A DNA stretch of 64,000 nucleotides from Cyprinodon diabolis (taxonomy: Eukaryota; Chordata; Actinopteri; Cyprinodontiformes; Cyprinodontidae), in contig CM060065.1 of assembly GCA_030533445.1 (NCBI GenBank), positions 2,189,710 to 2,253,709 of the forward strand. Direction: 5' to 3'. Shown here piece after piece: positions 12,301-27,300 of the stretch (position 1 is its first letter; each line of letters starts with the position of its first letter). Under the pieces are notes generated by a model. That model was given only the letters and a program-made list of their open reading frames with translations. It made no database searches and had not been told where the DNA came from. The position numbers and the translations under genes are program-made.

Positions 12301-15300
12301 ATGCTGATCTGATCTGATGGGGTATGCTGATCTGATGGGGTATGCTGATATGATCTGATGGGGTATGCTGATCTGATGGGGTATGCTGATCTGATCTGAT
12401 GGGGTATGCTGATCTGATGGGGTATGCTGACCTGATCTGATGGAGTATGCTGATCTGATCTGATGGGGTATGCTGATCTGATGGGGTATGCTGACCTGAT
12501 CTGATGGAGTATGCTGATCTGATCTGATGGGGTATGCTGATCTGATGGGGTATGCTGACCTGATCTGATGGAGTATGCTGATCTGATGGGGTATGCTGAT
12601 CTGATCTGATGGGGCATGCTGATCTGATCTGATGGGGTATGCTGATCTGATGGAGTATGCTGATCTGATGGGGTATGCTGATCTGATATGATGGGGTATG
12701 CTGATCTGATGGGATATGCTGATCTGATGGGGTATGCTGATCTGACAGAGCAGCGGCTGATAAACAGATGGTTCAGTCTGCAGCTGTCCTCCACATGCTT
12801 AAATCACTTAGTGAGAAATACTCCCTCTGCACATCCAACCTGTGCAGATTTGCACATTTCTGAGCCTGCTTCTCTTATAGAAGATGAAAATCAAAGCTCA
12901 TGGACTTAAAGTCTTCTGCTCTCCGTACATAATTATATTGTAGGTTGCGTCACTAAGGCAACAGTTCAATAAATCTCTCCCATTCCTCTCAAGCATGAGG
13001 AAAATCTTTGGTTGGATGTAGAAACAGGCCTGAGCCTCAGACTGCCACCCAAACTCCTCCACAGGCTGCTGCTCGGTGGTCAAACCGCTTCATTGCTGCT
13101 CCGCCTGAAGAAGGAGAGCATCAACAGCCGCTGTGCTAATCGGCTACGAGCCGCGGGATCAGAGCTCTAATGACTGAGGAGGAGACGCTCGTTCTGCAGG
13201 GATTTATGTTTCACTACATAGAGCTAGATCACACAGAAGTCTGAAGGGAAGCTGTGAAATCAGCCGACCTGAAAGCACCAGACAGAATCAGGCTAATAAC
13301 AGCCGACGGTGCTGCAGCTGACCTTACAGTCAGAGTAGAACAACAACAAACGATTGTTGTTGTTTTTTCTAAAATGAGAATTAAAAATAAAAAGCTTTGC
13401 TGCAAAGGAAAAAAAATCTAAATCTCTAAGTAATTTTTTCTTAAAATAAGTCCATTTGTTCTTGGATTGAGGAGATAAGAGACAATTTGCCAATTGAACA
13501 ATTTACATTTAAAATTGTCTTATTTCAAGTGCATATTATCTAATTATCTTATTTTAAGAGTAAAAATACTCATTCCATTGGCAAGCTATCTCATTTACCT
13601 GCTCAGATTAAGGACAAATGCACTTAATTAATGAAATGTTAACTTGTTTCTTGATCGTTTTCCCGGTGTGATTTGGAGGTGGTTTAATGAGAGACGAGCA
13701 GAAAGTAAACTGAAGAAACGTCACGGTAACCAACATCTAATGGCCTCAACCTTTGAAAGTCAGTCACTCAACCTTTCCAGTGTTAAAACGGTTGTTATGG
13801 GGAGCCATTTGTTGAGTTTAGCAATAAAAATTAGGAGACATATTTATGGTTATTTAGCGAGTTTAAAGAGAAAAATAAGGGGGTTATTTTTTCACTCTGA
13901 TTTTTATAAATGAATGATTGACGCAAGTCCTTTATTTTTCTCTTAAAACACCATCAGGTTAAATCTGTGGGATTGAGATGGTAATGGTGGCGTCTGCCTT
14001 GTTTTCACAGCTGCTGTTCGAGGAGTGGGCAAGCTACAGCGTTTTCTACAAGTATCAGCCCATCGGACTCATCAGGTCAGACACCTGCAGCTATGCTACA
14101 CCTGTATTCACAGACGGGACGGGAAACGGGCGGAGATTAATCCAGAAATGTGGAAATGATCTTAGATGAGAATAAAGGCTAAAGCTGTAGCCATGATGGT
14201 GATGGTGACACCTAGTGGAAGGTTTAGAAACAGGTCATTAAGGGACACATCATAGACATTATATACATAGACGCCTCATTGGATGCCGGCCGACGTGCCT
14301 AGAGGGCGGCCATTTTGGATCAGACCACAGTTCAGACACATGAATCACATGAAAGACGAGTGAAAGATAATATTACAATAATCTTTGACATTTCACAACC
14401 CCTTCAAAGATCAAAACAAATTCTAAAATATAAATATGTATATTATATATGAAGCACATTTACTGATTAAAGAACAAACCTTCACATATGCATAAATAAC
14501 GATAAAAAAAACCAATATAAAAACAAAGTAATAGCATTACTCTCGCTGCCGGCAGCGTCCAATGAGGCGTCTACGTCTGTAAAGTCTATGGGGACAGATA
14601 AACAGCAGCTTTTGAACAGAGATGTTTCTCTCCACAGGAAATACTTTGGAGAAAAGGTGGGCCTTTACTTCGCCTGGTTAGGAGTCTACACCCAGATGCT
14701 GATTCCAGCTGCCATCGTTGGCGTCATCGTCTTCCTTTACGGCTGCGCCACCGTCGACGATAACATACCGAGGTAGGACCCCCTTCTCCTAAACTCAAAT
14801 CTAAAAAAGTCATTTTTTTCCTAATCTTACTGCATTCTGTCGTGAATTGAGGAGATACTTTGCCAATGAAACAAGACAATTTACGTTTGAAATAAGAAAA
14901 AAAACATTGAATTGCCCTGTTTCAGGTGCATTTTATCTAATTACCTTATTCTGCAGGTAAAATTACTCAATCCATAAGAGATTTTTACTTATTTCTAGAT
15001 TGTTTTTGCAGTTCACCTGCTCACACTGCAAAAATGATCTAGAAATAAGTAAAACATTTCTTAAATTCTGTGTATTTGCCCTTAATTTCAGCAGGTAAAT
15101 AAGGTATTTTGCCAATGGAGTGAGTATGTTTCCTGCTACAATAAGATAATTAGATAATATGCACTTGAAAGAAGACAACACAATTGTTTGATTTTTTTTT
15201 AATATAAATTGTCTCACTGCAAATAAAATCTTAATAAGCCATTTTTTCCTAAAATAAATGCATTTGTTCTTGGATTGAGGAGGTAAGTGAGACACTTGGC

Positions 15301-18300
15301 TAATGGAACAAGATCATTTACATTTAAAATAAGAAAACACAATTGCATTGTGGTATTTTAAGTGCATATTATCCAATCTTATTTTAACAGTAAAAATATA
15401 AGCATTCTATCGGCAAACTATCTAATTTACCTACTCAAATTATAGGCTAAATACACTTATTTTAAGAAAAAAATTACTTAAGTTTCAGCATTTTTCTGTC
15501 ACCGTTCCTTTAAGAGGAGTGTCTGAAAACTTTGACTCTCGTTTCTGTGTAGTTTAGTTATATGAGACTGATACCTGCACACTGGAAACACGATCTAGAA
15601 ATAAGCAAAAATGTCTTAAATTAGGTGTATTTACCCTTCATTTGAGCAGGTTAATGAGAATGAGTATTTTTACTCTTAAAATAAGATAATAAGATAAAAT
15701 GCACTTGAAATAAAACAATGCAATTGTGTTTTCTTATTTTAAATGTAAACTGTCTCGTTTATTGGCATAATGTCTTTTACCTCCCCAATCCAAGAACGAA
15801 CGCTTATTTTAAGAAAATTTGTCTGATCTAGATTTAGATTTTTTCCAGTGCAATGGATCAGTCTGCTCCTTATTCTCACAGTTGTAGGTGTGGCCATGCA
15901 AAGAGAGCTGAGACTAAAGCGTGTTGCAGGAAACGCTGCAGCTGGAGCCATTTAGCAGCATGCAGGGGCGGATTTAGGAAATGTGGGGCCCTAGGCCAAA
16001 AACAGGCAGGGGCCCCTCTGAATGGGGAAAACATAGAACAGAGCCATTCTCCAGATAGAGAAATGTTAATAGAATAAACATCCATTATCTGTTCTAGGTT
16101 GTGTCCCTCTCTTCTTGTCCCTTTTCTTCTTGTTTTCCTCTCTATGTTTTGTACTCAGCTGACTTTTCATGCCGTCTCTAAAGGAATGAAAGATTTTTTC
16201 CAAGCACTAAGCTCACTTAGCTGATTGCTCCTTCCTGTGTTTCCAAAAAGGCCAAAGTAAATAACCCAGTCCTTCTTTTCACTGTAGACAAGCCATGATC
16301 TGCTTATCTGTTCTCCATTTTTCATTTGGATGAAATAATAGCTGCATGAATCATGACAGCAGACAAGATAGAGGAGAGCAGGAGGCGGGGTTACCAATCT
16401 ACTTGCTCTGGAGAGCAGAGTTCGCTGCTTTTAGATGTTGTCTCCAAAGTCTCCAGTAGCAGAAAAAAGTCTCTAGATTTGGCGCTAGGAGCTTTTTAGA
16501 AATCAAAGTGCTAGAGGGGTCTGAAAAGTGGCTAAATATAGCGACTAAAGCGCTAAGTTGGCAACACTGCTCTTTGCATGGTTTGTTTTCAAATGGTTTG
16601 CTGCTGTCTGTTTGGACCTTTCTGAACATGTGCAGCAAATGGACTGATCCAATATGGTGGACACTGAAGGGGGGGGGCTGAGACACACTTCAATTCAATT
16701 CAATTCAGTTTATTTATATAGCGCCAAATTCACAACACATGTCATCTCAAGGCACTTTACAGTTCAACCAGATCATCCAGTCAAATTGATACAAAGTTTT
16801 CTATCTAAGGAAAACCAGTTGATTGCATTGACTCAAATACAATCCCTCACACTAAGCATGCTTGTAGCGACAGTGGAGAGGAAAAACTCCCTTTTAACAG
16901 GAAGAAACCTCCAGCAGAACCAGGCTCAGTGTGAGCGGCCATCTGCCAAGGCCGACTGGGGTTCAAGGAGACAGACTTCATATGATCAGCGTTCTGATGG
17001 CATTTTAGCAAAAGGATTTTGATCAAAAACATCATTAATGTGCAGAAATAAGGAATAGTTGTATTAACCACACATAGAAACAGAGTTTTATGGGGCCCCC
17101 TGGAACTTGGGGCCCTAGGCTAATGCCTAGTATTGCCTAATGGTAAACCCCCCCGGCAGCTTGCATGTTCAGAGCATGATGGCTGAGGTTAGGCTCCACA
17201 GGGGGGTTTGTTTCAGGAGGCTGTGTCCATGCGGACCTCAGAACATCTCCTCCCTGCCGCAGCAGATCACCTGCTGAATAACCAGAAACATCACGTCTGC
17301 AGAAACGTACACATTTATCTGTTTATTTTTAAAGTTAGCTTTGCTGACTCCTGGTTTTGATGTGTTGCTCTTCCTGTTTTCTGGTATTACGTGCATTAAT
17401 CAAGATCCTCCTGCTCTCTGCTAGCATGGAGATTTGCGACTCCAGGAATAACATCACCATGTGTCCGCTGTGTGACTGCGCCTGCAGCTACTGGAAGCTG
17501 GTGTCGGCCTGCGGCACTGCTAGAGCCAGCCACCTGTTTGACAACCCAGCAACTGTCTTCTTCTCCATCTTCATGTCACTTTGGGGTAGGCGTGCATCTA
17601 ACACAGCAAATACAGAAATTTATATATATATATATATTGTGAATGAAGGTTAATGTTTCTGACAGATTTTCGGTCCGTAATGAAGGCTTTGAAGGCCCTG
17701 ACTGCCCACCAGGGGGTAACATTGTTGAAAATGTCTCCAAATATTGACAAATTATTATTTTGGGTCAGAAGCCCTGATGGGGACATCTGAGCCGGTGTCA
17801 AAGGTCCCACAGTTTGGCTCTTATTCACCTTCTCTCCCCTCCTGCTGGGTTTTTGTCAGACAGATTATTTTAGTGCAGTTCAAACATTTCCTAGTTTAAA
17901 AAAACAGAAGTTTTTTGGTCCTCCAGCGTCTATACGTCGTTCCTTTCCAACATTCCCGCCCAGCTAGTGTTAATGTGTCGTTTTTCTTAAAGTTTATCTG
18001 GAGAATAAAAACAAACCTGTTTAAAAACTCTGTGAGGTTGATTTCATGTCGTTTCTGCTCCTGAAACACAGAAAGGTTTGTCTGTAGCTTCTGCTGAGAT
18101 TGTTTTCTGGATGTGCAGCTGTTCTCTTCATGGAGCACTGGAAGAGGCGGCAGATGCGGCTCAACTATGTCTGGGACCTGACGGATTACGGGCTGGAAGA
18201 GGAGGTAAGATCATCCAGTGAAGTCCTTAATCCGACACGTAGAGGCAGCAAACATTGGCTTTTTATCAGTAGACGATGGTTACCGTGGTGTTTTTTTTCT

Positions 18301-21300
18301 CCGCTGGTCTCCACCAAAGTGTTTAAAAAAGCTCCTTAGATATCTTTTTAAAGCAGATATAAAAAAAAAAACATAAACTCAGAAATTAAGTTGGTTTCTA
18401 ATTCTGATGCCTATTAGCTCTAGTTTTCTACTCCATAAACATTTAGTTTTTTAGCCAATATTGGTTCATCTTCACTGTTTTACCTGATTAAGTGATGTAA
18501 TTGTTATTATTGGTGGAAAGTGATCAGATATAATCCTTTAGTTAGTAGAAATGCTCCCAAACAGTCATAATATTCTTGATGTGACAGAGATGTCCAATCC
18601 AAGCTTCCCCTGATGAGCAGCTTAGCTGCGACCCTGATGCTACGTTCACACCAAACGCGCTTCAAGCAGCAGAATCAGCAGGTTTGCATCTAAAGTCAGT
18701 GGTTGACATGCAGAAATGTGCATCAAAAGGTCCTGCAGCGTCTAGAGCAGCAGGAGCAGCGGCGCCTCATGAGCTTCTGAGCATCTGAGGCGCTTCACAA
18801 GCAGCAGCTGCTGGAGATGGAAAAATGTACCTTTAGCTGCTGGACGCTCCTTTTCAACCAATGAGAGAAGCTGATCTGGGAGCTGGCAGGGAGTCAGACG
18901 CAGCACTGCTGATGCAGAGCGCTATGATCACTCCTCTGAAACAGTTTAACGCCTAAATTAACTTCTAATGTAGAAACCTGCCGGCAGAATATGTTGGCTT
19001 TTATTATCCTGCTGCCTGCAGTTTGGATTTCGTAAATGAAAAACGCTTTCCAGCCGCCGTGGCGAACTGCGAAGAGACGACTGGCCATAGGCAGCTGCTG
19101 CTGGGGATTCCCAGTGACAGCGCAGCGCCGGTATGTGGGGGTCTGAGCGGCTCCCACAGAGAAATAATCTTTGAAGGCAGGATGGTAATCTGGATGAACT
19201 GACTGCACAGACCATGTTTTCAGGAGGACTTTCTCACTTCAACATAGATTCTAACTACTTTTTACCCGCTGATCACAGCTAATATAGCAACGCTGCTCTC
19301 TGGCATTGAACACAGGAGCAGCAGAAGCATCTAGACACAGTTTACTGGACGGCTGACCTTAATGTGGATCAGGAATGAAGCAGCAGAAGCTTCTTTTGAT
19401 GCTGGAATCATGTCTGGTGTGAACGTAGCATAAGAAGTGGATTAAAGTTTCTGCTTTAGTTCATTTTAACGTCCGGTTGTGGGATGTTTGGAGAAAGGTG
19501 GCTCCTTGGTAACGATGTGATCCCAGACTGGGCTATCAGCTCATCTCTGCTGCTGCTGATGATGATTTATGATGATGAAAAAGTATCATTTTGGTTTCTG
19601 GAGACACTGACCTGTTGTGTTTTGTTTGTGTTGTGATCCACAGGAGCGACATAAGGTTTGGATCAGACTCTTTGTTTGCTTATTTTTCTCAGACCACACG
19701 CAGCGGCTGTTAGCTCCCCCTCCCTCCCTGTCGCGATGTCTAACAGTCTGCCGTTCATCTGAACCGGTCCTTGTCAGACCCGTTTCACCCCAGACCTGAG
19801 ACCGTCCTCTGATTCGCCCTCTGGCTACAGCTGCTAGCTTCTGCAGACACTTCCTGAGCCTGACGCGTTTTTTCTGCAGATGGCGGCTGATTGACGCATT
19901 GCTTTCCTTAAGCCTGTTTCCCGCCGCTGCATTTTACTGATTTCCTAAAAAAAATAACCAGAACAAATCATTGTCTGCACAGGAAGGAGCTAGCTCGCTT
20001 TCTGGAAAAGAACTCTCGTTCTTTAAGATGCTTGTTGAGGAATTTCCTGCAGGTTAAGATTTTCGCGTTTCGTGTTAATTAATCTGTGGATTAATTAACA
20101 ATCTGTCGATTATTTTTTTTTTGCTTAATCGATTAATAATCGGATAGCCAAAGGTTCCTTAAAGAAGATTTTTAACAGAATTAAACCAAGTGAAACTAAA
20201 ACTTTTCCACTTCAGGAGTTCTTGATTATGGAGCAGATTTTTATTTTAAATATAAAATGGTTAATGAATTGTTTACAATTTTGGTATAATTCCTGCTCTA
20301 ATTGAGTCGCTCTGTCACCTAAAGGCATGTTTTAGAGTCTTTGTTCTCCAGTTAATGATTAATTGATTTCAATTAATTTCAAGTATGACAATTAATCCAT
20401 TTAATTGTTTCAGCCCTACTTTTGAGTCGTGGTTTGAATTTGAACGATTCCGATCCATTTCACAGACGTACATTTATGATTAAAAAGCATTTACATAAAC
20501 CTCGTCTCTGTTGCCGAGGTTCTTATGTGCATCAGAGAGTTTTCAGGTCTGATGTCCCTGATTCTGCCTGCGGTGCGGTTCTGGGCTGGAGGAGGAAGCA
20601 GCGCAGCAGGAAGGCCTCCTCACAGACTTCCTATCCTCAGCTTTGTTCACTAAACTCGCCGCCGATGGTTTAGTTCTGTGGACAGAGGAACCGTCACATT
20701 TAATACACTGCAAAAAGTGTAAATCTAAATAAATCATTTAATCTTAAAATAAGTGCATTTATTCTTAAAATCAGATGCTCTGCCAATGGAATGAGAATAT
20801 TTACTGTTATAATAAGATAATTAGATATTATGCACTTGTAATTAGACAAAGTAATTGTTTTCTTCTTATTTCAAATGTAAATTGTCTTGTTCCATTGGCA
20901 AAGTCTCTCACTTATATCATCAATTTAAGAAAAAAATGCACTTATTTTAAGAAATAGTGACTTATAAATAAGTGCATTTTTTTCGTTAATTGCATTGAAT
21001 TGCATTTACTGCAGTGTGTTTAACGGTTCCATAAACATAGAATAAATTTTGACGCATAAAGATTTGATGCACATATAGGGGATAGATGCTAAGCTCTGCT
21101 TGTAGCTGAATGAGAAAGTCATCTTTCTAACTCTGCTGCAGCTTTATTCTGGATTAATGCACCGGACTCTTCTCCAGCACACATCGCCTAACGCACCTCT
21201 TTAAAAGCTCTCACTGCTTCCGATGCTCCTCTCTCCAGCTTTACGTCCCTTCAGGACTTCATTTCATGCCTGATATCATGCAGCAATAAAGCACCCAGCA

Positions 21301-24300
21301 AACTGCTTTCTGTTTCAGGACCACCACAGAGCCGAGTACGAGCTACGTGTTGCAGAAAAGACCATGAGACAAGATCATGGAGCCCCTAAGGTAAGACTGA
21401 CGTCCCGCGCCGTCATTTATCCCATCAGCCTCTGAATCATGGAAGCAGTTACTTAAGTTAATGTGCAGAGATGTCACGTCTCAGGACACCAACGCCACTG
21501 TCACCACCTGATCCGTCCCGAAAGCACGATCCGTTCTGCGCATGCGCCATCAGCTCATTTGCACATCTAGATATACATCCGGGTTGCCAAAGATTTTATT
21601 TAGTTAAAAAGACCTAAATTACCTTTTCCCCACCCTAAAAATATGAAGCATACTAAAATCTGAAAAAATAAATGAGATCCTTTCTGTTTTATCCTGAAGC
21701 TAACTTTTTCAGCTTTGAATTTAAACATTAATCTAGTCTTTTATGGAGTTATATTTTTTCCTTTTGTATAAACCTTATAGTGCCTGATCTAAAGAAAGAA
21801 ACAACTAACATGCAGATAAACATGGTTTAATCAGATTTAGCCGCACTGCTCTGACCATGTCTGATGATGACATCAGAGAAGCAGAAGAAAACATAAAAAG
21901 CATCGAAATTGTCTCACAAAAGTCATAAAACATTTTTAAAGACGTTTATTAGCATTCTTTAGTGAGTTAAGGATAGAAATAAGTCATTTTAGTACAATAA
22001 TTACATTATCTATGGAAACCCGGATGAATATCTGTATCATTCCTTAAGTCTTATTTTTGATCATCTTCCATTAGTTAATACTGATCTTTATAGCGTATAA
22101 TAATTCTCCCTTTATCTGTAAAGCACAGTGAAAATGGCGGCAGGCTGCAGAATAGAACGGAGCAGAAGGAAACTCATCAACAGTCGGTTAAAAGAAATCT
22201 GTCACAGTTGCTTTGTCAAGAATAATGGAAACGCAATGAGGTGAAAAACAGGTCAGGGGTCAAAGGTCAGGGGAAAAATAAGGTTAGATTTTGAAATGAC
22301 GCTTAAGAAGATGAGCCGGTAGATCTGTGTGCAGAGACGGCTCCCCTCCTCTGTGGAAAGCTTTTATTTTAATGCGCATCATTACAGCCTCTGAGCCGCT
22401 GACCTCATACGACTGCAGCAGCTCAGAGACGTTTCAAATGCAAAAGGACTGAATTCAGGGAGGGAAGAAACGTCCGGTCCAAAGCCGGCGGCGGCGATGA
22501 CTGATGAAACACGGGCAGAGGTCAGACCTGGATGCACTGAAACAGGAGAGAAAGCATGGAGGGAGAAGGCGGCGTTCTGTCAGAGTCGGTACGCATGAAC
22601 CGTGGAGTCAGCAAACGCTTGGCACACATTTAAGAGAATAACATACAGGAAGTCCACTAAGCTGTTTTATATATACTTGATACAATGAACAAAAAGTTAT
22701 AGTTGAAGGTAAACACAGAAAATTAGCAAACCGAAGGTGAAGCAGGATAGTTTATTAATGTGTGATGAAATAAACAGCAAAGATTTAGTTTGAGCTAAAA
22801 CAGAATTTAAAGCTAAACTGCTTTAAACACAGACAGCCTGGCTTTCTGTGGTCGCTACTTCACACCAGGAGGATTTTATACAAATTAACCTAGAACTGCA
22901 GTTTATAACATTTTCATTTTTCACATGCGTATTACTATGGGTATGCTGGTCTGACGGGGTATGCTGGTCTGACAGAAAAGTGGGACAGCTGCACAGTAAA
23001 ATAAAATCCATGTTTTAAACAATCATTTACTTGATTATCCGGCGCCTCGCTCTGCCTCTGAAATCACACCTAATGGAGCCGCGTTCATTCTGAGAGACGC
23101 AGAAATGATTAAACCCGAGCGGCGCAGGTTAAAGCTGAGGCTGCTGGCGACGGTCTAAGCAACTGCGTCGCAGAGCGGCTGATTAGGGGAATCCTTGCTG
23201 ACGCACTGAAAAGTTCAGTTCAAGATGCAGTTCAGATCCTTTTGCTTTATTGATCTTCAAAACATGCAATGCAGCAAACAAGAAAAAAACGAATCCGCAG
23301 TTCGAGCCGTGATCAAGCTCAAAAAAGAAAAAAGAAAAACATCCACAGCTTAAAGCGGTCAGCTAAAGTAGACATCCCCCATCAGCCACCCACTGAAACT
23401 CCTCATCATTACAATCACTGCTGACACCACAGGATCAAAACTACGCCTATTTACTACTACTACTACTACCACAGAGGCTGTTTATGTGGTTAAGGCAAAG
23501 GTCTTGGAATCCTGGGGTTGTGAGTTTAAAACCCACTCCACAGACTGCCACTCTGGGTCCCTGAGCAAGACCTCTGATTGCTCCCCGGGCGCCGCACAAT
23601 GGCAGCCCACCGCTCCCAAGGTGATGGGTTAAATGCAGAGAGGGAATTTCTCCAATGTGAGATAAAGTTCAGGTTATTTATCTATTGTTCTTTCTACCAA
23701 GCTCATGGACTGCTGATAAACACGTTTGTTTTTCTGTTGTTTTAGGAAGAGAAAGTGAAATTAACGTGCACAGACAGAATGCCAGCCTATGTGACGACTG
23801 TGGTCATGATGGCCTTTATGGTAAGTTCTCTTTTCTCACATTCAGCCCCTGCAAACAGAAACCAGGGGCAAATCTTTCCCATGATGCAGCGGTCAAACAT
23901 TTAATCCCTGCGTTTGGAGGAAGTGCTCACAGCTTAGAGAGCAGAAATGAAAGAGACAGGTTCATGTGACGGATAAAGCCTGCTTGTTTTGGAACCATGA
24001 CAACTAGAAAACACCCTGCACGTACATAGATGATGCTAGCGAATAAAAGGCATGCCATGGATTACTGCTGCTAGTAGCAACTGCTGCTTTAGACGGCGTG
24101 CAACAGAAGAGCTCCAGACCACCAGGGGGAGACATTAAACGGCTCATATGTGACCAGTCCCCAAGTAAAAACAGGCCGTTTCTCAATTCCCTAAAACGCG
24201 AGTCAGGACTCGTGTTCTCGCCAAGTCCGTTCCTGAGAACGAACCCAGGAAAGTCTGAACTCTGGGAGAACGGGAACACGCAGAATAAATCAACTGGAAC

Positions 24301-27300
24301 AGAAGCGTACTGATGACATCACCACGTTCAAAGCTGAAACAAAATGGAGATTAATTTATTTAATTTATATGAGCTCATAGATAAAAATGAATACATATCA
24401 TCAATATTGAAATGGCAAATAGGGACAGTGATGCTTTCATCCATTTTTACATATTTATTCATATTTAAACAACAAAAATCAAGTGTAATGTCCTGCAATG
24501 TGCAATGTTTTCTTCCTTTCCATCAGGCTTCCTATTTTCCTCCACTGTCTTCTAATATTTTCCCTCTTCTATCAATCTAACACTAATCTAAAACAGACAT
24601 AATACAATCTAAATCCCTTCCAAACACATTTAATCTCATCATATTATTATTATTATGATTATTATGGTGATTATTGCTATCTGATTAAATACTAAAAATG
24701 AAGAATAAACAGGTGGTTATCTCCTCCTCCATCATTCTCAGATCATGCAGATCTTGTCTCATTTTCTACACCTAAGCCTGGAAGTCTATGCCCATAAATC
24801 CCAAACATGAAACAGAAAAAAAAAAACTTTCACCAATCAGTTGTTAAAAACATCGTGTTGATCCTGGAGAACCACTGAACCAGATTAGCTCCTTATACGG
24901 AGTTTTCAATCATTCTGGTTCATTTGATCCGAGTCTGTTTCCTCCTGCAGCTGCAGCCAGTGGTCTGTAACGGGAGAATAAAACTTTTTCTGGTCAACAT
25001 TCACCATTTTAAGGTGGCCATGTTGTATTTGTTATTTTAGGGTCATAAAAAGTTGGTTTTAAACTGAATTTCCTAAGAATTTCAGCAGTAAGGTTCAATG
25101 GTGGTGCTTTTATGGTCTCTGTGGGGAAAAACATTTTCAGTGATTCTTTATTTAAAATGTTTGTTTTTTTCAGTTCTGTAAATTACTGATGCAAACAAAG
25201 CGGCTTATTGACCGTTTTCATTTTCCTCCTGAAACGCGGTGACATCAGCTCTCTTAACTCTTCCTTCCACAGGCGAGTGGCTCGCCAGGTCGCTTTGCCT
25301 CAACCAGCTGGCAGCCTGAGTTTCTAGTCGAGTGGAGAAGCAGCATAGCAGACATTATTCTGTCTGTTCAGTCACAGATACCTTCGTCATTCTTCCAGCT
25401 TTCCTGTCTCTGAGCAGCAGCTGTTCCCTGCTCTCTTTCAGATAGCGGTAACCTTGGCCATAGTCTTTGGGGTCATCCTGTACCGAATCGCCATTAAGAC
25501 GGCTCTGCACCTGAGCTCCTTCCCCGCGGCGCGCTCCAATGTTCGAGCCACGGTAAAAACCACGGCCGCCATCATCAGTGTCATCATCATCATCATCCTG
25601 GACGAGATCTACGCCTCCGTCGCCCGCTGGCTCACCAGAATGGGTGAGGAACCTTGGCTGGGGCGTCCTGACCAGGACGGCTAATGCTGACTGAATTAGT
25701 TCATGAACCTTAAAACAAAAACATGAAATAATAACTTTATTCTCTTTTGTATAATCACATTAAAACACAGTTTCCACTATAGATATTATTTATATAATAC
25801 ATTCAAATGTCTTAATATAAAACGTTGTTTATCATATTAATAATTGGTTGTGAAATCTATAACTGCATGTATATATTTCACCCGATTTGTTTCAGTTTAA
25901 ATATTTTGTAATCTGCTAACATAGCAGGCTAATGTTACCATGGTGATAACTGTCGCTACCTGATCCAGGAGCACCTCATCACCGACCAGATATACACCTG
26001 GGATCGCCCTCGAGTTTACTTTGTAAAAAAAGACCTAAGTTACATTTAATCCTGACTGAAAATGGTAAACGTAGTAAAGTTCATTGTGCTAAAGGTTAAT
26101 AATGTGTTAAAGGAAGCTCTGAGTTTCCACCTTTCTCTCCATTTCTTTTCCTTGAGCAGAGATCAGTCAGGACAAATAACACTTCATAATGTATTAAATA
26201 ATCAGGAGACATGACAACAGATTCTGATAGAAATTATAATCTCACTCAGATTAGAGAAGTTGCTTAGAATATACAGAAGGCAGCTGCTCACCAACCAGGC
26301 TCCTCTTGTTGGAGGGGCCCCGAATCACAGATGGGGAGGCATTTTATACAACTATAGTCTTCCACATCATTACATCATCACATCATTACATGACATCATT
26401 ACATCATTACATGACATCATTACATGACATCATTTTACATGACATCATTACATGACATCATTACATCATCACATCATTACATGGCATCATTACATGACAT
26501 CATTACATGACATCATTACATGACATCATTACATCATTACATGACATCATTTTGCATGACATCATTACATGACATCATTTTGCATGACATCATTACATGA
26601 CATCATTACATCATCACATCATTACATGACATCATTACATCATTACATCATTACATGACATCATTACATCATTACATGACATCATTACATCATTACACGA
26701 CATCATTACATCATTACATCATCACATCATTACATCATTACATGACATCATCACATCATTACATGACATCATTACATCATCACATAACATCATTACATCA
26801 TCACATCATTACATCATTACATGACATCATTACATGACATCATCACATCATTACATCATTACATGACATCATCACATCATTACATGACATCATTACATCA
26901 TCACATGACATCATTACATCATCACATCATTACATGACATCATTACATCATTACATGACATCATCACATCATCACATCATTACATCATTACATGACATCA
27001 TCACATCATTACATGACATCATCACATCATTACATGACATCATTACATCATCACATGACATCATTACATCATCACATCATTACATCATTACATGACATCA
27101 TCACATCATTACATGACATCATTACATCATCACATGACATCATCACATCATTACATGACATCATCACATCATTACATCATCACATCATAGATGTTTGCAG
27201 AGGAGGAGACATCCTTCGAAATATTACCTCAACATTCCACATGCCCCGCTCAACTTCGTCATGCAGCGCACTTGCACAGTCATGTTAACCAATGAGAGCT

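Noticed and set aside
11036..12794. Three overlapping minus-strand frames rich in SDQHTP and IRSAYP
   Set aside because: All derive from the 18/23-bp array. Overlap of three frames over the same DNA argues against coding.
26655..27288. His/Thr-rich frames (MTSLHHY)
   Set aside because: They are reading through the ACATCATT short tandem repeat.
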